From assembly GCF_017498485.1 (NCBI RefSeq), contig NZ_CP071795.1, positions 2,728,001-2,792,000 on the forward strand: a stretch of 64,000 nt of DNA, given 5' to 3'. Shown piece after piece: positions 8,856-17,806 of this stretch. The notes under the pieces were generated by a model. That model searched no databases, was not told the DNA's origin, and was given only the letters and a program-made list of their open reading frames with translations. The translations under genes and the position numbers were made by a program. Positions within the stretch are counted from its first letter, which is position 1; each line of letters starts with the position of its first letter. The DNA comes from Polaribacter batillariae (GTDB lineage: Bacteria; Bacteroidota; Bacteroidia; Flavobacteriales; Flavobacteriaceae).

Positions 8856-9836
8856 TTACTTTATGTAAAGTACTTCTTTTACAGCTTTTACAACATCGTT
8901 TGCATTCGGAATCCATTTTTCAAATAAAACGGACGAATAAGGTGCAGGAGTGTCTGCAGTTGTAATTCTTTTAATAGGAGCATCTAAATAATCGAATGCT
9001 TCGTCTTGTATTCTATAAGTAATTTCTGAAGCCACACTTGCAAATGGCCAAGCTTCTTCTAGAACTACCAATCTGTTTGTTTTCTTTACAGAATTTATAA
9101 TTGCGTTATGATCCATTGGACGAACGGTTCTTAAATCGATAATTTCAACAGAAATATTTTCTTTTGCCAATTCTTCAGCAGCTTTGTAAGCTTCTTTAAT
9201 TATTTTACCAAAAGATACAATGGTTACGTCAGTACCTTCTCTTTTAATTTCTGATACTCCAATAGGAATAATGTACTCTCCCTCAGGAATTTCCATTTTA
9301 TCTCCATACATCTGTTCAGATTCCATAAAAATTACAGGATCGTCGTCGCGAATTGCAGCTTTTAATAAACCTTTTGCATCATAAGGATTCGAAGGAACAA
9401 TTACTTTTAAACCAGGCGTATTGGCAAACCAGTTTTCGAAAGCTTGAGAGTGTGTGGCACCTAATTGACCAGCAGAAGCAGTTGGACCTCTAAAAACAAT
9501 TGGGCAATTGAACTGCCCACCAGACATTTGTCTAATTTTAGCAGCATTATTTATAATTTGATCAATTCCTACTAACGAGAAGTTAAACGTCATATATTCT
9601 ACAATAGGTCTGTTACCATTCATTGCAGAACCAATGGCAATACCAGCAAAACCTAACTCAGCAATAGGAGTATCAATTACTCTTTTTGGACCAAATTCAT
9701 CTAACATTCCTTTGCTAGCTTTGTAAGCACCATTATATTCGGCAACTTCTTCACCCATTAAATAAATGCTTTCATCTCTGCGCATTTCTTCGCTCATTGC
9801 TTCGCAAATTGCTTCTCTGAATTGAACTGTCTTCAT
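8856..9836 (-). CDS. pdhB: Pyruvate dehydrogenase E1 component, beta subunit
   Basis: 326 residues, complete. The thiamine-diphosphate enzyme beta-subunit pattern is clear: TVQFREAICEAMSEEMRRD at the start, MGEEVAEYNGAYK, IDTPIAELGFAGIAIG, the Rossmann-like C-terminal transketolase domain with VTIVSFGK, and VVLEEAWPFASVASEI. With an E1 alpha partner it decarboxylates pyruvate and acetylates the E2 lipoyl domain. The alpha subunit and E2 are not adjacent here, as is common in Flavobacteriaceae, where pdhA-pdhC lie elsewhere. A branched-chain 2-oxoacid E1 beta is the main alternative, but the overall sequence fits pyruvate dehydrogenase better. It diverges from etfB, with a 28-bp palindrome in the shared promoter region. 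Confidence 0.92.
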   Translation of the reverse strand: MKTVQFREAICEAMSEEMRRDESIYLMGEEVAEYNGAYKASKGMLDEFGPKRVIDTPIAELGFAGIAIGSAMNGNRPIVEYMTFNFSLVGIDQIINNAAKIRQMSGGQFNCPIVFRGPTASAGQLGATHSQAFENWFANTPGLKVIVPSNPYDAKGLLKAAIRDDDPVIFMESEQMYGDKMEIPEGEYIIPIGVSEIKREGTDVTIVSFGKIIKEAYKAAEELAKENISVEIIDLRTVRPMDHNAIINSVKKTNRLVVLEEAWPFASVASEITYRIQDEAFDYLDAPIKRITTADTPAPYSSVLFEKWIPNANDVVKAVKEVLYIK

Positions 9837-9974
9837 CTATGATAAATTAATTATTATTTTTTCACTTGCAAAAATAAGGAATTAATTGCCATTTTTTTAA
9901 ACACAATTGTACAAAGTGAGAGAAATATTCTCTATTTATTTCGCAATCGTTTTCGAAAACTGTTAAATAAATAA

Positions 9975-10002
9975 AAAAATACTATGCATGCATAGTATTT
10001 TT
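9975..10002. promoter_or_regulatory. Perfect 28-bp palindrome, likely operator
   Basis: The sequence around ACTATGCATGCATAGT is a perfect 28-bp palindrome with no spacer. It lies 52 bases upstream of etfB and between the divergent pdhB and etfB starts. A plausible -7 box (TAATTTCG, 10015-10022) follows it, placing the palindrome over the -33 region. Its symmetry and position suggest a repressor site controlling etfBA. The cognate regulator is not in the window. Confidence 0.7.
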
Positions 10003-10054
10003 AAAAAAAAAGCGTAATTTCGTAACCGATAATAAGATATAAAAACAAGAATTT

Positions 10055-10801
10055 ATGAAAATATTGGTATGTATTAGTCATGTGCCTGATACGACTTCAA
10101 AAATTAATTTTACAAATAATAACGAAGATTTCGATACGAATGGTGTTCAGTTTGTAATTAATCCTTATGACGAGTTTTGTCTCACAAGAGCAATGTGGTT
10201 TAAAGAAAAACAAGGAGCAACAGTAACTGTAGTAAATGTAGGCGAAGCAAATACAGAGCCTACCTTAAGAAAGGCTTTGGCCATTGGTGCAGACGATGCG
10301 ATTCGAGTAAATGTAAACCCTACTGATGGTTTTTTAGTAGCCAAAGAATTAACGGCCATTGTAAAAGACGGTGGTTATGATGTTGTTTTAGCAGGAAAAG
10401 AGTCTGCAGATTATAATGGCCAAATGGTGCCAGGAATGTTAGCTTCTTTAACGGATTTTAATTTTGTAAACGGTTGTGTTGGTTTAGAAATTGAAGGAAA
10501 TCAAGTAACTGCAGTAAGAGAAATTGATGGAGGAAACGAAACACTTGCCACCAATTTACCAATTGTTATTGGAGGGCAAAAAGGCATTGTAGAAGAAAAA
10601 GATTTGCGTATCCCAAATATGCGTGGAATTATGATGGCACGTAAAAAGCCACTACAAGTAGTTGAACCAACAGGTTCAGAAGCGAAAACAGCAGCACAAT
10701 CTTTCGAAAAACCAGCACCAAAAGGCGCTGTAAAATTAGTAGATGCCGATAATTTAGACGAGTTAATTAACTTACTTCATAACGAAGCGAAAGTGATTTA
10801 A
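10055..10801 (+). CDS. etfB: Electron transfer flavoprotein, beta subunit
   Basis: 248 residues with the ETF beta fold: MKILVCISHVPDTTSKI at the start, INPYDEFCLTRA, the nucleotide-binding segment VVLAGKESADYNGQMVPGMLA, and the family signature VREIDGGNETLATNLPIVIGGQKG. Together with EtfA it accepts electrons from acyl-CoA and other dehydrogenases and passes them to the ETF:quinone oxidoreductase. It is followed after 157 bp by etfA, with three small hairpins in the spacer. Transcription probably starts from the palindrome-bearing promoter upstream. Confidence 0.97.
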   Translation: MKILVCISHVPDTTSKINFTNNNEDFDTNGVQFVINPYDEFCLTRAMWFKEKQGATVTVVNVGEANTEPTLRKALAIGADDAIRVNVNPTDGFLVAKELTAIVKDGGYDVVLAGKESADYNGQMVPGMLASLTDFNFVNGCVGLEIEGNQVTAVREIDGGNETLATNLPIVIGGQKGIVEEKDLRIPNMRGIMMARKKPLQVVEPTGSEAKTAAQSFEKPAPKGAVKLVDADNLDELINLLHNEAKVI

Positions 10802-10822
10802 TTTTTCTCAAAAATTAAATCG

Positions 10823-10943
10823 TGCTAAACCCGTTTTAGCATCTAATTTTAAAGATGGAAAATTATAGTATTCCGAACGTATTTTCGGAACTTAAAAAAC
10901 ATCAGAAACAATAATAACAAGATCCTGTAACAAGTTCAGGATA
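10823..10943. repeat. Three consecutive small hairpins between etfB and etfA
   Basis: In the 157-bp spacer I see TGCTAAA-acccg-TTTTAGCA (10823-10840), TTCCGA...TCGGAA (10871-10890) and ATCCTG-taacaagtt-CAGGAT. The last is a common flavobacterial intergenic repeat form. None is followed by a convincing T run, so they are more likely mRNA-stability or processing elements, or repeat relics, than terminators. Confidence 0.5.
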
Positions 10944-10958
10944 AAAAATAAAAAATAT

Positions 10959-11921
10959 ATGTCAGTTTTAGTTTTTGCCGATTCAACAGACGGAAAATTT
11001 AAGAAAACGGCTTTCGAAGTAGTTTCTTATGGAAAAAAAGTAGCAGAACAATTAGGCAGTAACTTAGTTGTTTTAACAATAAATGCAAGCGATGCTTCGC
11101 AACTATACACCTATGGAGCAGAAAAAGTACTCAACATTACTAACGATAATTTAACAACATTTAATGCAAAAGGGTACGCTTTGGCAATAAAACAAGCAGC
11201 AGAAGCCACAGATGCAAACGTTGTAATTGTAGATTCTAGTACAGATGGTTTGTATGTAGGTCCATTAGTTGCAGTCGCTTTAGAAGCTGGTTATGCATCT
11301 AACGTAGTTGCAGCACCCTCAAGTACAGCACCATTTACAGTAAAAAGAAAAGCATTCTCTAATAAAGCGTTTGCAAATACTACAATTTCTACAGAAAATA
11401 AAGTAATAGGAGTTGCTAAAAACTCATTCGGAATTCACGAAAATCCAGTTTCTGGAACTTCAGAAAATTTTGAAGCACATATTTCGGATGCAGATCTAGG
11501 AGTAAAATCAGAAAAAATAGATAAAGTAACAGGCAAAGTAACCATTGCAGATGCAGATATTGTTGTTTCCGCAGGTAGAGGTTTAAAAGGCCCAGAAAAC
11601 TGGGGAATGATTGAAGAATTAGCAGACGTTTTAGGCGCTGCAACTGCCTGCTCTAAACCAGTATCAGACTTAGGTTGGAGACCACATTCAGAACACGTTG
11701 GGCAAACAGGAAAACCAGTAGCCTCTAATTTGTACATCGCCATTGGAATTTCGGGTGCAATACAGCATTTGGCAGGAATAAACGCCTCTAAAGTAAAGGT
11801 GGTAATCAACACAGACCCAGAAGCACCATTTTTTAAAGCAGCAGATTATGGAGTTGTAGGAGACGCTTTTGAAGTAGTACCCAAATTAATCGAAAAATTA
11901 AAAGCTTTTAAAGCTTCGTAA
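10959..11921 (+). CDS. etfA: Electron transfer flavoprotein, alpha subunit
   Basis: 320 residues. The N-terminal domain begins MSVLVFADSTDGKFKK. The FAD-binding C-terminal domain shows VVSAGRGLKGPENWGMIEELADVLGAA, SKPVSDLGWRPHSEHVGQTGK and the signature YIAIGISGAIQHLAGI. This subunit holds the FAD of the ETF heterodimer. It is the second gene of the etf operon, followed by a strong terminator. Assignment is secure. Confidence 0.97.
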   Translation: MSVLVFADSTDGKFKKTAFEVVSYGKKVAEQLGSNLVVLTINASDASQLYTYGAEKVLNITNDNLTTFNAKGYALAIKQAAEATDANVVIVDSSTDGLYVGPLVAVALEAGYASNVVAAPSSTAPFTVKRKAFSNKAFANTTISTENKVIGVAKNSFGIHENPVSGTSENFEAHISDADLGVKSEKIDKVTGKVTIADADIVVSAGRGLKGPENWGMIEELADVLGAATACSKPVSDLGWRPHSEHVGQTGKPVASNLYIAIGISGAIQHLAGINASKVKVVINTDPEAPFFKAADYGVVGDAFEVVPKLIEKLKAFKAS

Positions 11922-11936
11922 TTCGAAAATTATATT

Positions 11937-12180
11937 TTGGGCGTGCCCAAATCATTTTTTTAAATTTTAAAAAACGAATCAAAATATAAATTTGGTTCGT
12001 TTTTTTATTTGTACCATATCAAACTAAAAAAAGTACTACATCAGTAAAATTTAAAAAAAATAATTTCGTCAGGCTTTCGCCACTCGCTTTTACTTTTGTT
12101 TCATTTCAATCAACAAAAGAAAAGAGCTCAAACAATGGCTCAATCCTTCACGCGGGCCATTCGAATATTTAGAATCGTAT
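11937..12180. repeat. Intergenic repeat-bearing gap with terminator, etfA to bfn
   Basis: The 370-bp gap holds a small palindrome TTTGGGC-GT-GCCCAAA (11937-11952), the etf terminator, and a low-complexity stretch containing GTCAGGCTTTCGCCACTCGC and an imperfect hairpin around TTTTGTTTCATT and CAACAAAAG. These look like pieces of a degenerate flavobacterial intergenic repeat; a related GGGCGTTTTAACGGGCTTTCC stretch occurs near 32970. A weak -7 box TATACTTG (12273-12280) precedes the next gene. Confidence 0.45.
11974..12010 (+). terminator. Terminator after etfA
   Basis: Stem AACGAATCAAA paired with TTTGGTTCGTT (one mismatch) around an AT loop, followed by a run of seven T. Confidence 0.85.
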
Positions 12181-12291
12181 TTTTCAGGAAATAAAACTTT
12201 TCAATATATAATTTTTAGTAAATTGTGCCCTTGAAAAAGCCAGATATAAAATCTGTTAACCGAAAGCTTTTTTATACTTGCAGAAAGATAT

Positions 12292-12906
12292 ATGAGTTTA
12301 ATAAAACTAACCATAAAAGGAATTTCTTACAGTCAAACACAAAGTGGAGCATACGCTTTGGTATTGAGTGAAATGGAAGGAACAAGAACATTGCCAATAA
12401 TAATTGGCGCATTCGAAGCACAATCTATTGCCATCGCATTAGAAAAAGAAATTCGACCACCCAGACCCTTAACACACGATTTATTTAAAACATTTTCAGA
12501 TCGTTTTTCAATAACCATTAAAGAAGTAATTATCCATAAATTGGTAGATGGTGTTTTCTTTTCTAGCTTGGTTTGCGAAAGAGAAGGAGTAGAAGAAACA
12601 ATAGACACAAGAACTTCAGATGCAATAGCAATTGCAGTTCGCTTTCAAGCACCAATTTACACCTATGAAAATATTTTAGATAAAGCAGGAATTTATTTAA
12701 AAATAGAAGAAGAATTGGCAATTAACGAAACCACAGATGTCGAAAAAACAACGATAGACGTCGAAGATTTCGATTCCAATACTGTAAAAAGCAACTTTTC
12801 CGATTTATCTGTTCCTGAATTAAATGAGCAGTTAAATAAAGCTGTAGAAGAAGAAAACTACGAATTAGCAGCTAAAATTAGAGATGAAATTAGCAAACGC
12901 TCCTAA
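12292..12906 (+). CDS. Bifunctional nuclease family protein (DUF151 + UVR domain)
   Basis: 204 residues. Residues 1-130 match the bifunctional nuclease (DUF151) domain: KLTIKGISYSQTQSGAYALVL, RTLPIIIGAFEAQSIAIALE, RPLTHDLF and the DTRTSDAIAIAVR signature. The C-terminal 40 residues form a UvrB/UvrC-like UVR motif (LNEQLNKAVEEENYELAAKIRDEI), a common pairing in Bacteroidota. Plant and bacterial relatives show DNase/RNase activity; the cellular role here is unknown. A CNT transporter gene follows after 12 bases, so the two are probably co-transcribed. Confidence 0.93.
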   Translation: MSLIKLTIKGISYSQTQSGAYALVLSEMEGTRTLPIIIGAFEAQSIAIALEKEIRPPRPLTHDLFKTFSDRFSITIKEVIIHKLVDGVFFSSLVCEREGVEETIDTRTSDAIAIAVRFQAPIYTYENILDKAGIYLKIEEELAINETTDVEKTTIDVEDFDSNTVKSNFSDLSVPELNEQLNKAVEEENYELAAKIRDEISKRS

Positions 12907-12918
12907 TCTAAAAACCGT

Positions 12919-14346
12919 ATGAAAAAATTAGTAGTAGCCCTATTTTGTTTCTTATCTGTAAACATTTTTTCGCAAACAGCAGACCCACTTGCAAAAGGAA
13001 TTATCGAGAGCGAAGGTTTTACCTTTGGAAGTCTTTGGAGAGGGGTTTTAGGAATGTTTGCTTTATTAATCGTTTCATTTTTATTTAGCGCAAACAAAAA
13101 GGCAATTGATTGGAAAAAAGTCGGAATCGGATTAGCGCTTCAATTAACAATTGCAATTGGAGTTTTAAAAGTAAAATTTATACAAATAATTTTCGATTTT
13201 GTTGGAAGCATATTTATCGAAATTCTAGAATATACAAAAGCTGGAAGCGAGTTTCTATTCGCAGGAATGGTGGGTGATATGAATACTTTCGGATACATTT
13301 TTGCTTTTCAGGTTTTACCAACAATTATTTTCTTTTCGGCATTAACCTCTTTATTATTTTATTTAGGCATTATTCAAAAAATCGTAAAAATTCTAGCAAG
13401 AGTATTGTCTAAATTTTTAGGCATTTCTGGTATGGAAAGTTTGTCTGTTGCAGGAAATATTTTTTTAGGACAAACCGAAGCACCACTTCTAATAAAAGCA
13501 TATTTAGAAAAAATGAACAGATCTGAAATGCTTTTAGTAATGATTGGTGGAATGGCTACTGTTGCAGGAGCTGTTTTAGCAGCATACATTGGCTTTTTAG
13601 GTGGTGGAAACAAAGAGTTAGAACTTGTTTTTGCAAAGCATTTATTGGCAGCTTCTGTAATGGCAGCTCCAGGCGCGATTGTAATTTCTAAAATATTATA
13701 TCCGCAAACCGAAGAAGTAAATACAGATGTAACCGTTTCTCAAGAAAAAATTGGTTCGAACGTTTTAGATGCCATTGCAAACGGAACAACAGAAGGTTTA
13801 CGATTGGCAGTAAATGTTGGCGCAATGTTACTGGTTTTTGTTGCGGTTATTGCCATGATCAACGGAATTTTAGGAGGTATTGGAAACTTTAACGGAATCG
13901 AATATTTTAGTTGGAATTTTACTTCTTTAAATGAAATTATTGCCGCAAATTCATCTTATAAAACATTGTCTTTAGAGTTTATTTTAGGCTCTATTTTTGC
14001 GCCATTAATGTGGTTAATTGGTGTAAACTCTGCCGATATTACAATGATGGGGCAATTGTTAGGCATTAAATTAGCCGCCAGTGAATTTGTTGGGTACATT
14101 CAATTAGCAGAACTAAAGAACGTTGCAAATGCAGTGCATTTAAATTACGAGAAATCTGTAATTATGGCGACTTATATGTTGTGTGGTTTTGCCAATTTTG
14201 CTTCTATTGGAATTCAAATAGGAGGCATTGGTTCTTTGGCTCCAGGACAACGTAAAACATTATCAGAATTTGGAATAAAAGCCTTAATTGGTGGAACCAT
14301 TGCGTCTTTAATGTCTGCTACAATTGCAGGAATGATTATAGGGTAA
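12919..14346 (+). CDS. Concentrative nucleoside transporter (NupC/CNT family)
   Basis: 475 residues with about ten hydrophobic segments. The CNT signature is present: LSVAGNIFLGQTEAPLLIKAYLEKMNRSE, with GQTEAP as the substrate/ion-binding hairpin. Also present are MATVAGAVLAAY and, near the C-terminus, CGFANFASIGIQIGGIGSLAPGQR. The family imports nucleosides with Na+ or H+. The protein carries an N-terminal signal-like segment (MKKLVVALFCFLSVNIFSQ) and about 25 further residues before the first CNT helix. thyA follows 92 bp downstream, which is functionally consistent with nucleoside salvage and dTMP supply. Confidence 0.95.
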   Translation: MKKLVVALFCFLSVNIFSQTADPLAKGIIESEGFTFGSLWRGVLGMFALLIVSFLFSANKKAIDWKKVGIGLALQLTIAIGVLKVKFIQIIFDFVGSIFIEILEYTKAGSEFLFAGMVGDMNTFGYIFAFQVLPTIIFFSALTSLLFYLGIIQKIVKILARVLSKFLGISGMESLSVAGNIFLGQTEAPLLIKAYLEKMNRSEMLLVMIGGMATVAGAVLAAYIGFLGGGNKELELVFAKHLLAASVMAAPGAIVISKILYPQTEEVNTDVTVSQEKIGSNVLDAIANGTTEGLRLAVNVGAMLLVFVAVIAMINGILGGIGNFNGIEYFSWNFTSLNEIIAANSSYKTLSLEFILGSIFAPLMWLIGVNSADITMMGQLLGIKLAASEFVGYIQLAELKNVANAVHLNYEKSVIMATYMLCGFANFASIGIQIGGIGSLAPGQRKTLSEFGIKALIGGTIASLMSATIAGMIIG

Positions 14347-14437
14347 AAAAAGTGTAATTGTTTAAGCAGCGTTTAATGGTTTAAACGACGAGACATTTAC
14401 ATACACAATTCAACAATTACACAGTTACACAAAGAAA

Positions 14438-15262
14438 ATGAAACAATACCACGATTTAGTAAAACATGTTTTAGAGAACGGAAATGAAAAAGGAGATAGA
14501 ACAGGAACAGGAACAAAAAGTGTTTTTGGGCATCAAATGCGTTTCGATTTAAGTGAAGGTTTTCCAATGGTTACTACCAAAAAATTACATTTAAAATCGA
14601 TTGTTTACGAATTGCTTTGGTTTATAAAAGGAGATACCAATATTAAATATTTACAAGAAAATGGCGTGCGTATTTGGAACGAATGGGCAGACGAAAATGG
14701 CGATTTAGGTCCTGTTTACGGCCATCAATGGCGCAATTGGAATAGCGATGATATCGATCAATTAAAAGAAGTGATATCAACCTTAAAAAAGAACCCGAAT
14801 TCGAGAAGAATGTTGGTTTCTGCTTGGAACCCTTCAGTTTTACCAGATACTTCTGTATCTTTTTCAGAAAATGTAAAAAACGGAAAAGCTGCATTACCTC
14901 CTTGCCATGCATTTTTTCAATTTTATGTAGCAGATGGTAAATTATCTTGCCAACTATACCAAAGAAGTGCAGATATTTTTTTAGGAGTGCCTTTTAATAT
15001 CGCAAGTTATGCGTTACTTACTATGATAATTGCGCAAGTTTGTGGTTATGAAGCAGGAGAATTTATCCATACTTTTGGAGACGCTCATATTTATAACAAC
15101 CACATAGAGCAGCTAGAGTTGCAGTTGTCTAGAGAAATTAGACCCTTGCCGAAAATGAAAATCAACCCAAAGATAACCAGTATTTTCGATTTCAATTTCG
15201 AAGATTTCGAACTAATAGATTATAATCCACACCCTCATATCAAAGGAAAAGTGGCGATATAA
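14438..15262 (+). CDS. thyA: Thymidylate synthase
   Basis: 274 residues, full length for the ThyA family. Landmarks are the N-terminal [20 protein letters not shown], the catalytic cysteine in [13 protein letters not shown], the phosphate-binding [22 protein letters not shown], and [11 protein letters not shown]. It methylates dUMP to dTMP using methylene-tetrahydrofolate, releasing dihydrofolate. The dihydrofolate reductase that recycles this product is encoded 684 bp downstream on the same strand, beyond a short divergent gene. Confidence 0.98.
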   Translation: MKQYHDLVKHVLENGNEKGDRTGTGTKSVFGHQMRFDLSEGFPMVTTKKLHLKSIVYELLWFIKGDTNIKYLQENGVRIWNEWADENGDLGPVYGHQWRNWNSDDIDQLKEVISTLKKNPNSRRMLVSAWNPSVLPDTSVSFSENVKNGKAALPPCHAFFQFYVADGKLSCQLYQRSADIFLGVPFNIASYALLTMIIAQVCGYEAGEFIHTFGDAHIYNNHIEQLELQLSREIRPLPKMKINPKITSIFDFNFEDFELIDYNPHPHIKGKVAI

Positions 15263-15280
15263 TTGCTTAAATAAAATATA

Positions 15281-15325
15281 AAAAAGAGTTCTCAATTGAA
15301 AAAAATAGGCGAGAACTCTTTTTTT
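15281..15325. terminator. Bidirectional terminator between thyA and the CBM48 gene
   Basis: Stem AAAAAGAGTTCTC with GAGAACTCTTTTT around a 17-base loop, T-rich on the plus strand and preceded by A-rich sequence, so it can serve both convergent genes. Confidence 0.85.
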
Positions 15326-15345
15326 ACTTTTTTTAGAGTAATTTG

Positions 15346-15642
15346 TTATAATTTTATAACACTGTTTTCAGTACCAGCATAATCGTTCCAAGCAAAAGCA
15401 TCTGCTTCTTGTTCGTTAACGTATTTGCCATCTACTAAATATCTAAACTCGTAAGAATTGTCCGATTCCAAATCAACAGTTCCTTTAAAAGAACCATTTT
15501 TTAATTTTTTTAATGGAGTAGCAGCTGCGTTCCATTCGTTAAAACTACCAACTACTGCTACATTATTAGCATCTTCAGCTGGTACCGTAAAAGTTACTTT
15601 ACAAACTGGTTTGCTTTTTAAAAATTGTTTTTTAATTGCCAT
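15346..15642 (-). CDS. Isoamylase early-set / CBM48-like glycan-binding protein
   Basis: 98 residues, one small domain: KVTFTVPAEDANNVAVVGSFNEWNAAATPLKKLKNGSFKGTVDL then SYEFRYLVDGKYVNEQEADAF. This is the AMPK-beta/isoamylase N-terminal (E-set, CBM48-like) fold, which binds alpha-glucans in larger enzymes. Here it stands alone without a catalytic domain or signal peptide, so it is cytoplasmic and probably a binding or regulatory module. Many Bacteroidota encode such stand-alone copies. Ligand and partner are unknown. Confidence 0.88.
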   Translation of the reverse strand: MAIKKQFLKSKPVCKVTFTVPAEDANNVAVVGSFNEWNAAATPLKKLKNGSFKGTVDLESDNSYEFRYLVDGKYVNEQEADAFAWNDYAGTENSVIKL

Positions 15643-15918
15643 AATATTTTGTTTTCAAAATTTTCGGTAAATTTATAGAACAATTATTAACTTTTCAAAC
15701 AATATACTGCTGAAAAAGAAAGAATTATCGTTTTAATAATATGAAACGTTATAATAAAGTTTATTGAAAAAAAATAATGGAAATAATTACTGTATGTTTA
15801 AAAATAGTGAACATTCTTTTTGTCTGATTTTCAGGTAATTTGCTTCGAAAACGGTTTCGTAAATCGGTCGTATCGAACGAAAACTCTTAAAAAACGCTAA
15901 ATCTCACATCATTTCTTT

Positions 15919-15926
15919 TATTTTTG
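15919..15926 (+). promoter_or_regulatory. Putative -7 box of folA
   Basis: TATTTTTG matches the Bacteroidota -7 consensus TAnnTTTG and lies 19 bases before the folA start. The rest of the roughly 300-bp gap 15643-15945 holds nothing else I can identify. Confidence 0.5.
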
Positions 15927-15945
15927 TTAAAAATGGATTCACTTT

Positions 15946-16434
15946 ATGATTACAATTATAGCTGCCATCGCTAAAAATAATGCCTTAGGAAAAAACAACG
16001 ATTTAATTTGGCATTTGCCTGCAGATTTAAAAAGATTTAAAAAAGTAACTACTGGGCACCATATTTTAATGGGTAGAAATACTTTCGAATCTATTGGAAA
16101 ACCACTACCCAATCGAACTACAATTATTATTACAAGAAATAATAATTATTTTAAAGATGGCTGTCTTATTGCCAATAGTATTGAAAATGCCATTGATTTG
16201 GCAAAAGAAGATGCCGAAATTTATATTATTGGAGGTGCACAAATTTACAAAGAAGCAATGGCAAATAACTTGGCTGACCAATTAGATATTACTTTGGTGC
16301 ATCACGAATTTGAAGCGGATGTTTATTTTCCGGAAATAAATCCTAAAATTTGGAAAGAAGTTTCGAGAGAAGATTTTAAAGCAGACGAAAAAAACAAATA
16401 TGATTATAGCTTTGTAAGCTATCGAAAAAAATAA
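15946..16434 (+). CDS. folA: Dihydrofolate reductase
   Basis: 162 residues, complete. Typical landmarks: IAAIAKNNALGKNNDLIWHLPADLKRFKKVTTGH (Met20 loop with the Trp-His-Leu-Pro motif), LMGRNTFESIGKPLPNRTTIIITR for NADPH binding, and IIGGAQIYKEAM. It reduces dihydrofolate to tetrahydrofolate and so regenerates the cofactor used by ThyA just upstream. The catalytic acid is Asp in LPADLKRF. No irregularities. Confidence 0.97.
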   Translation: MITIIAAIAKNNALGKNNDLIWHLPADLKRFKKVTTGHHILMGRNTFESIGKPLPNRTTIIITRNNNYFKDGCLIANSIENAIDLAKEDAEIYIIGGAQIYKEAMANNLADQLDITLVHHEFEADVYFPEINPKIWKEVSREDFKADEKNKYDYSFVSYRKK

Positions 16435-16520
16435 AAATATAATTTTAAATATTGTTTAGAATTTTAATTTTTTAAATAGTTCTCGATACAATTTTTTGTT
16501 CCTCAACACCACTCGAACGA

Positions 16521-16612
16521 ACCTTTTTAGGTTATAAGTGAAGCAGCGAAATACTTTTTTGGCTTTGTCTCGAAGATAGTTGGTTTCAAGAAATTCTTTA
16601 TTTTAAAATACA
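16521..16612. repeat. Dispersed repeat, family D copy 1 (with adjacent family C sequence)
   Basis: About 92 bp that aligns with 62743-62830: both contain AACCTTTTTAG, AGCGAAATAC, a CTTCGAGAA/CTCGAAGAT block, ATAGTTGGTT, AAGAAAT and CTTTATTTTAAA. Directly upstream (16481-16520) is a family C sequence, TTCTCGATACAA...TTTTTGTTC, also seen near 33014. It lies just past the 3' end of the lipoprotein gene that follows. Confidence 0.6.
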
Positions 16613-16626
16613 CGACAAGGTTTTAG

Positions 16627-17064
16627 TTAATTAATCCTATTAGACCGAAAACCACCACCTAAACTCATTTTATATTTTCTTTGTGCAAATAAAAAATAGT
16701 TAAAGAGTTTGTAATTTACTTCGTAACCATAATCTATATTTGGTTGATAATCGATTACATTTTCGTAAATATTATTGTTAAATTGTGTTGGATTTTGAGC
16801 TCTAATATTCCACGTATTTACCCAAACTCTATTTCTTGCTTCTAAATATTCTTGAGAATAAAAACCTTCTGGTTGTGCAATAGAGTATAAAAACGCAGTA
16901 AAACCAGGGTCTATAATTATAATTTCGTATTCTAGACTATCATTAGCAATAACAACGGGTTGTTCTTTTTCTTCTGTATTTTGGTTTTTTATTGGTGAAG
17001 CACCACAGGCCCAAAAAAAGATAGAAATTGTAGTAAACAATAAAATGTATTTTAAAACTTTCAT
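16627..17064 (-). CDS. Uncharacterised lipoprotein
   Basis: 145 residues from the ATG at 17062-17064, chosen because it gives a clean lipoprotein signal (MKVLKYILLFTTISIFFWAC; the lipobox ends FWAC). A longer form from 17115 would place 17 residues before the signal and is unlikely. The mature part has YEIIIIDPGFTAFLYSIAQPEGFYS, EARNRVWVNTWNIRAQNP and YGYEVNYKLFNYFLFAQRKYKMSLGG. I recognise this as a conserved flavobacterial lipoprotein type but not its function. The family may be one of the DUFs of Bacteroidota lipoproteins; I cannot confirm which. Confidence 0.8.
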   Translation of the reverse strand: MKVLKYILLFTTISIFFWACGASPIKNQNTEEKEQPVVIANDSLEYEIIIIDPGFTAFLYSIAQPEGFYSQEYLEARNRVWVNTWNIRAQNPTQFNNNIYENVIDYQPNIDYGYEVNYKLFNYFLFAQRKYKMSLGGGFRSNRIN

Positions 17065-17163
17065 AATCAAGATGTTTAACATTCGTAAAGTTGCAAAAAT
17101 TATTCCAAAATGCATTGATTTTTAATTCATTTAACACTAATTTTCGCTTTTAAAATAACAAGG

Positions 17164-17724
17164 ATGAAAAAAAGATGTTTTTGGGTTACAGATAGCAAAT
17201 TATATAAAGATTACCATGATAAAGAATGGGGAACACCTGTTTTTGATGATGCAACTTTATTTGAGTTTTTAATCTTAGAGACTTTTCAAGCGGGTTTAAG
17301 TTGGATTACCATTTTAAACAAAAGAGAAAATTTTAGAAAAGCGTTTGATAATTTCGACTACAAAAAAATTGCAAAATATCCAGAAAGTAAATACCAATCT
17401 CTTCTACAAGATGCAGGAATCATTAGAAATAAATTAAAAATAAGAAGCGCAATTACAAATGCAAAACTGTTTATAGAGGTCCAAAAAGAGTTTGGCTCTT
17501 TTTCTAAATTTATTTGGAGTTATGTAGATGGAAACCCCATTGTAAATACATTTCATAAAAGAGAAGAAGTTCCTGCAACTACACCATTGTCTGATAAAAT
17601 TTCGAAAGACTTAAAAAAAAGAGGTTTTAAATTTGTTGGTTCTACAGTTATCTATGCATACATGCAAGCAGTTGGAATGGTAAACGATCACACAACAGAT
17701 TGTTTTAAATATCCTAAATGTTAA
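17164..17724 (+). CDS. tag: DNA-3-methyladenine glycosylase I
   Basis: 186 residues, full length. The TAG family zinc-binding residues are visible: Cys at CFWV near the start, His in DYHDKEWG, and the C-terminal HTTDCF. The active-site region LFEFLILETFQAGLSWITILNKRENFRKAF matches the family. The enzyme removes 3-methyladenine from alkylated DNA and starts base-excision repair. It stands alone, divergent from the preceding lipoprotein gene, so no operon context adds to its role. Confidence 0.96.
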   Translation: MKKRCFWVTDSKLYKDYHDKEWGTPVFDDATLFEFLILETFQAGLSWITILNKRENFRKAFDNFDYKKIAKYPESKYQSLLQDAGIIRNKLKIRSAITNAKLFIEVQKEFGSFSKFIWSYVDGNPIVNTFHKREEVPATTPLSDKISKDLKKRGFKFVGSTVIYAYMQAVGMVNDHTTDCFKYPKC

Positions 17725-17806
17725 AAATGAACCATATTTCAAAAGCCTATTTGCAAGAAATTATTTTAATATTTAATTCAATATAAAAAATAAGTTTCTA
17801 CAAGAA

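Noticed and set aside
11435..11812. 125-codon minus-strand ORF within etfA
   Set aside because: Antisense to a conserved gene; no independent evidence.
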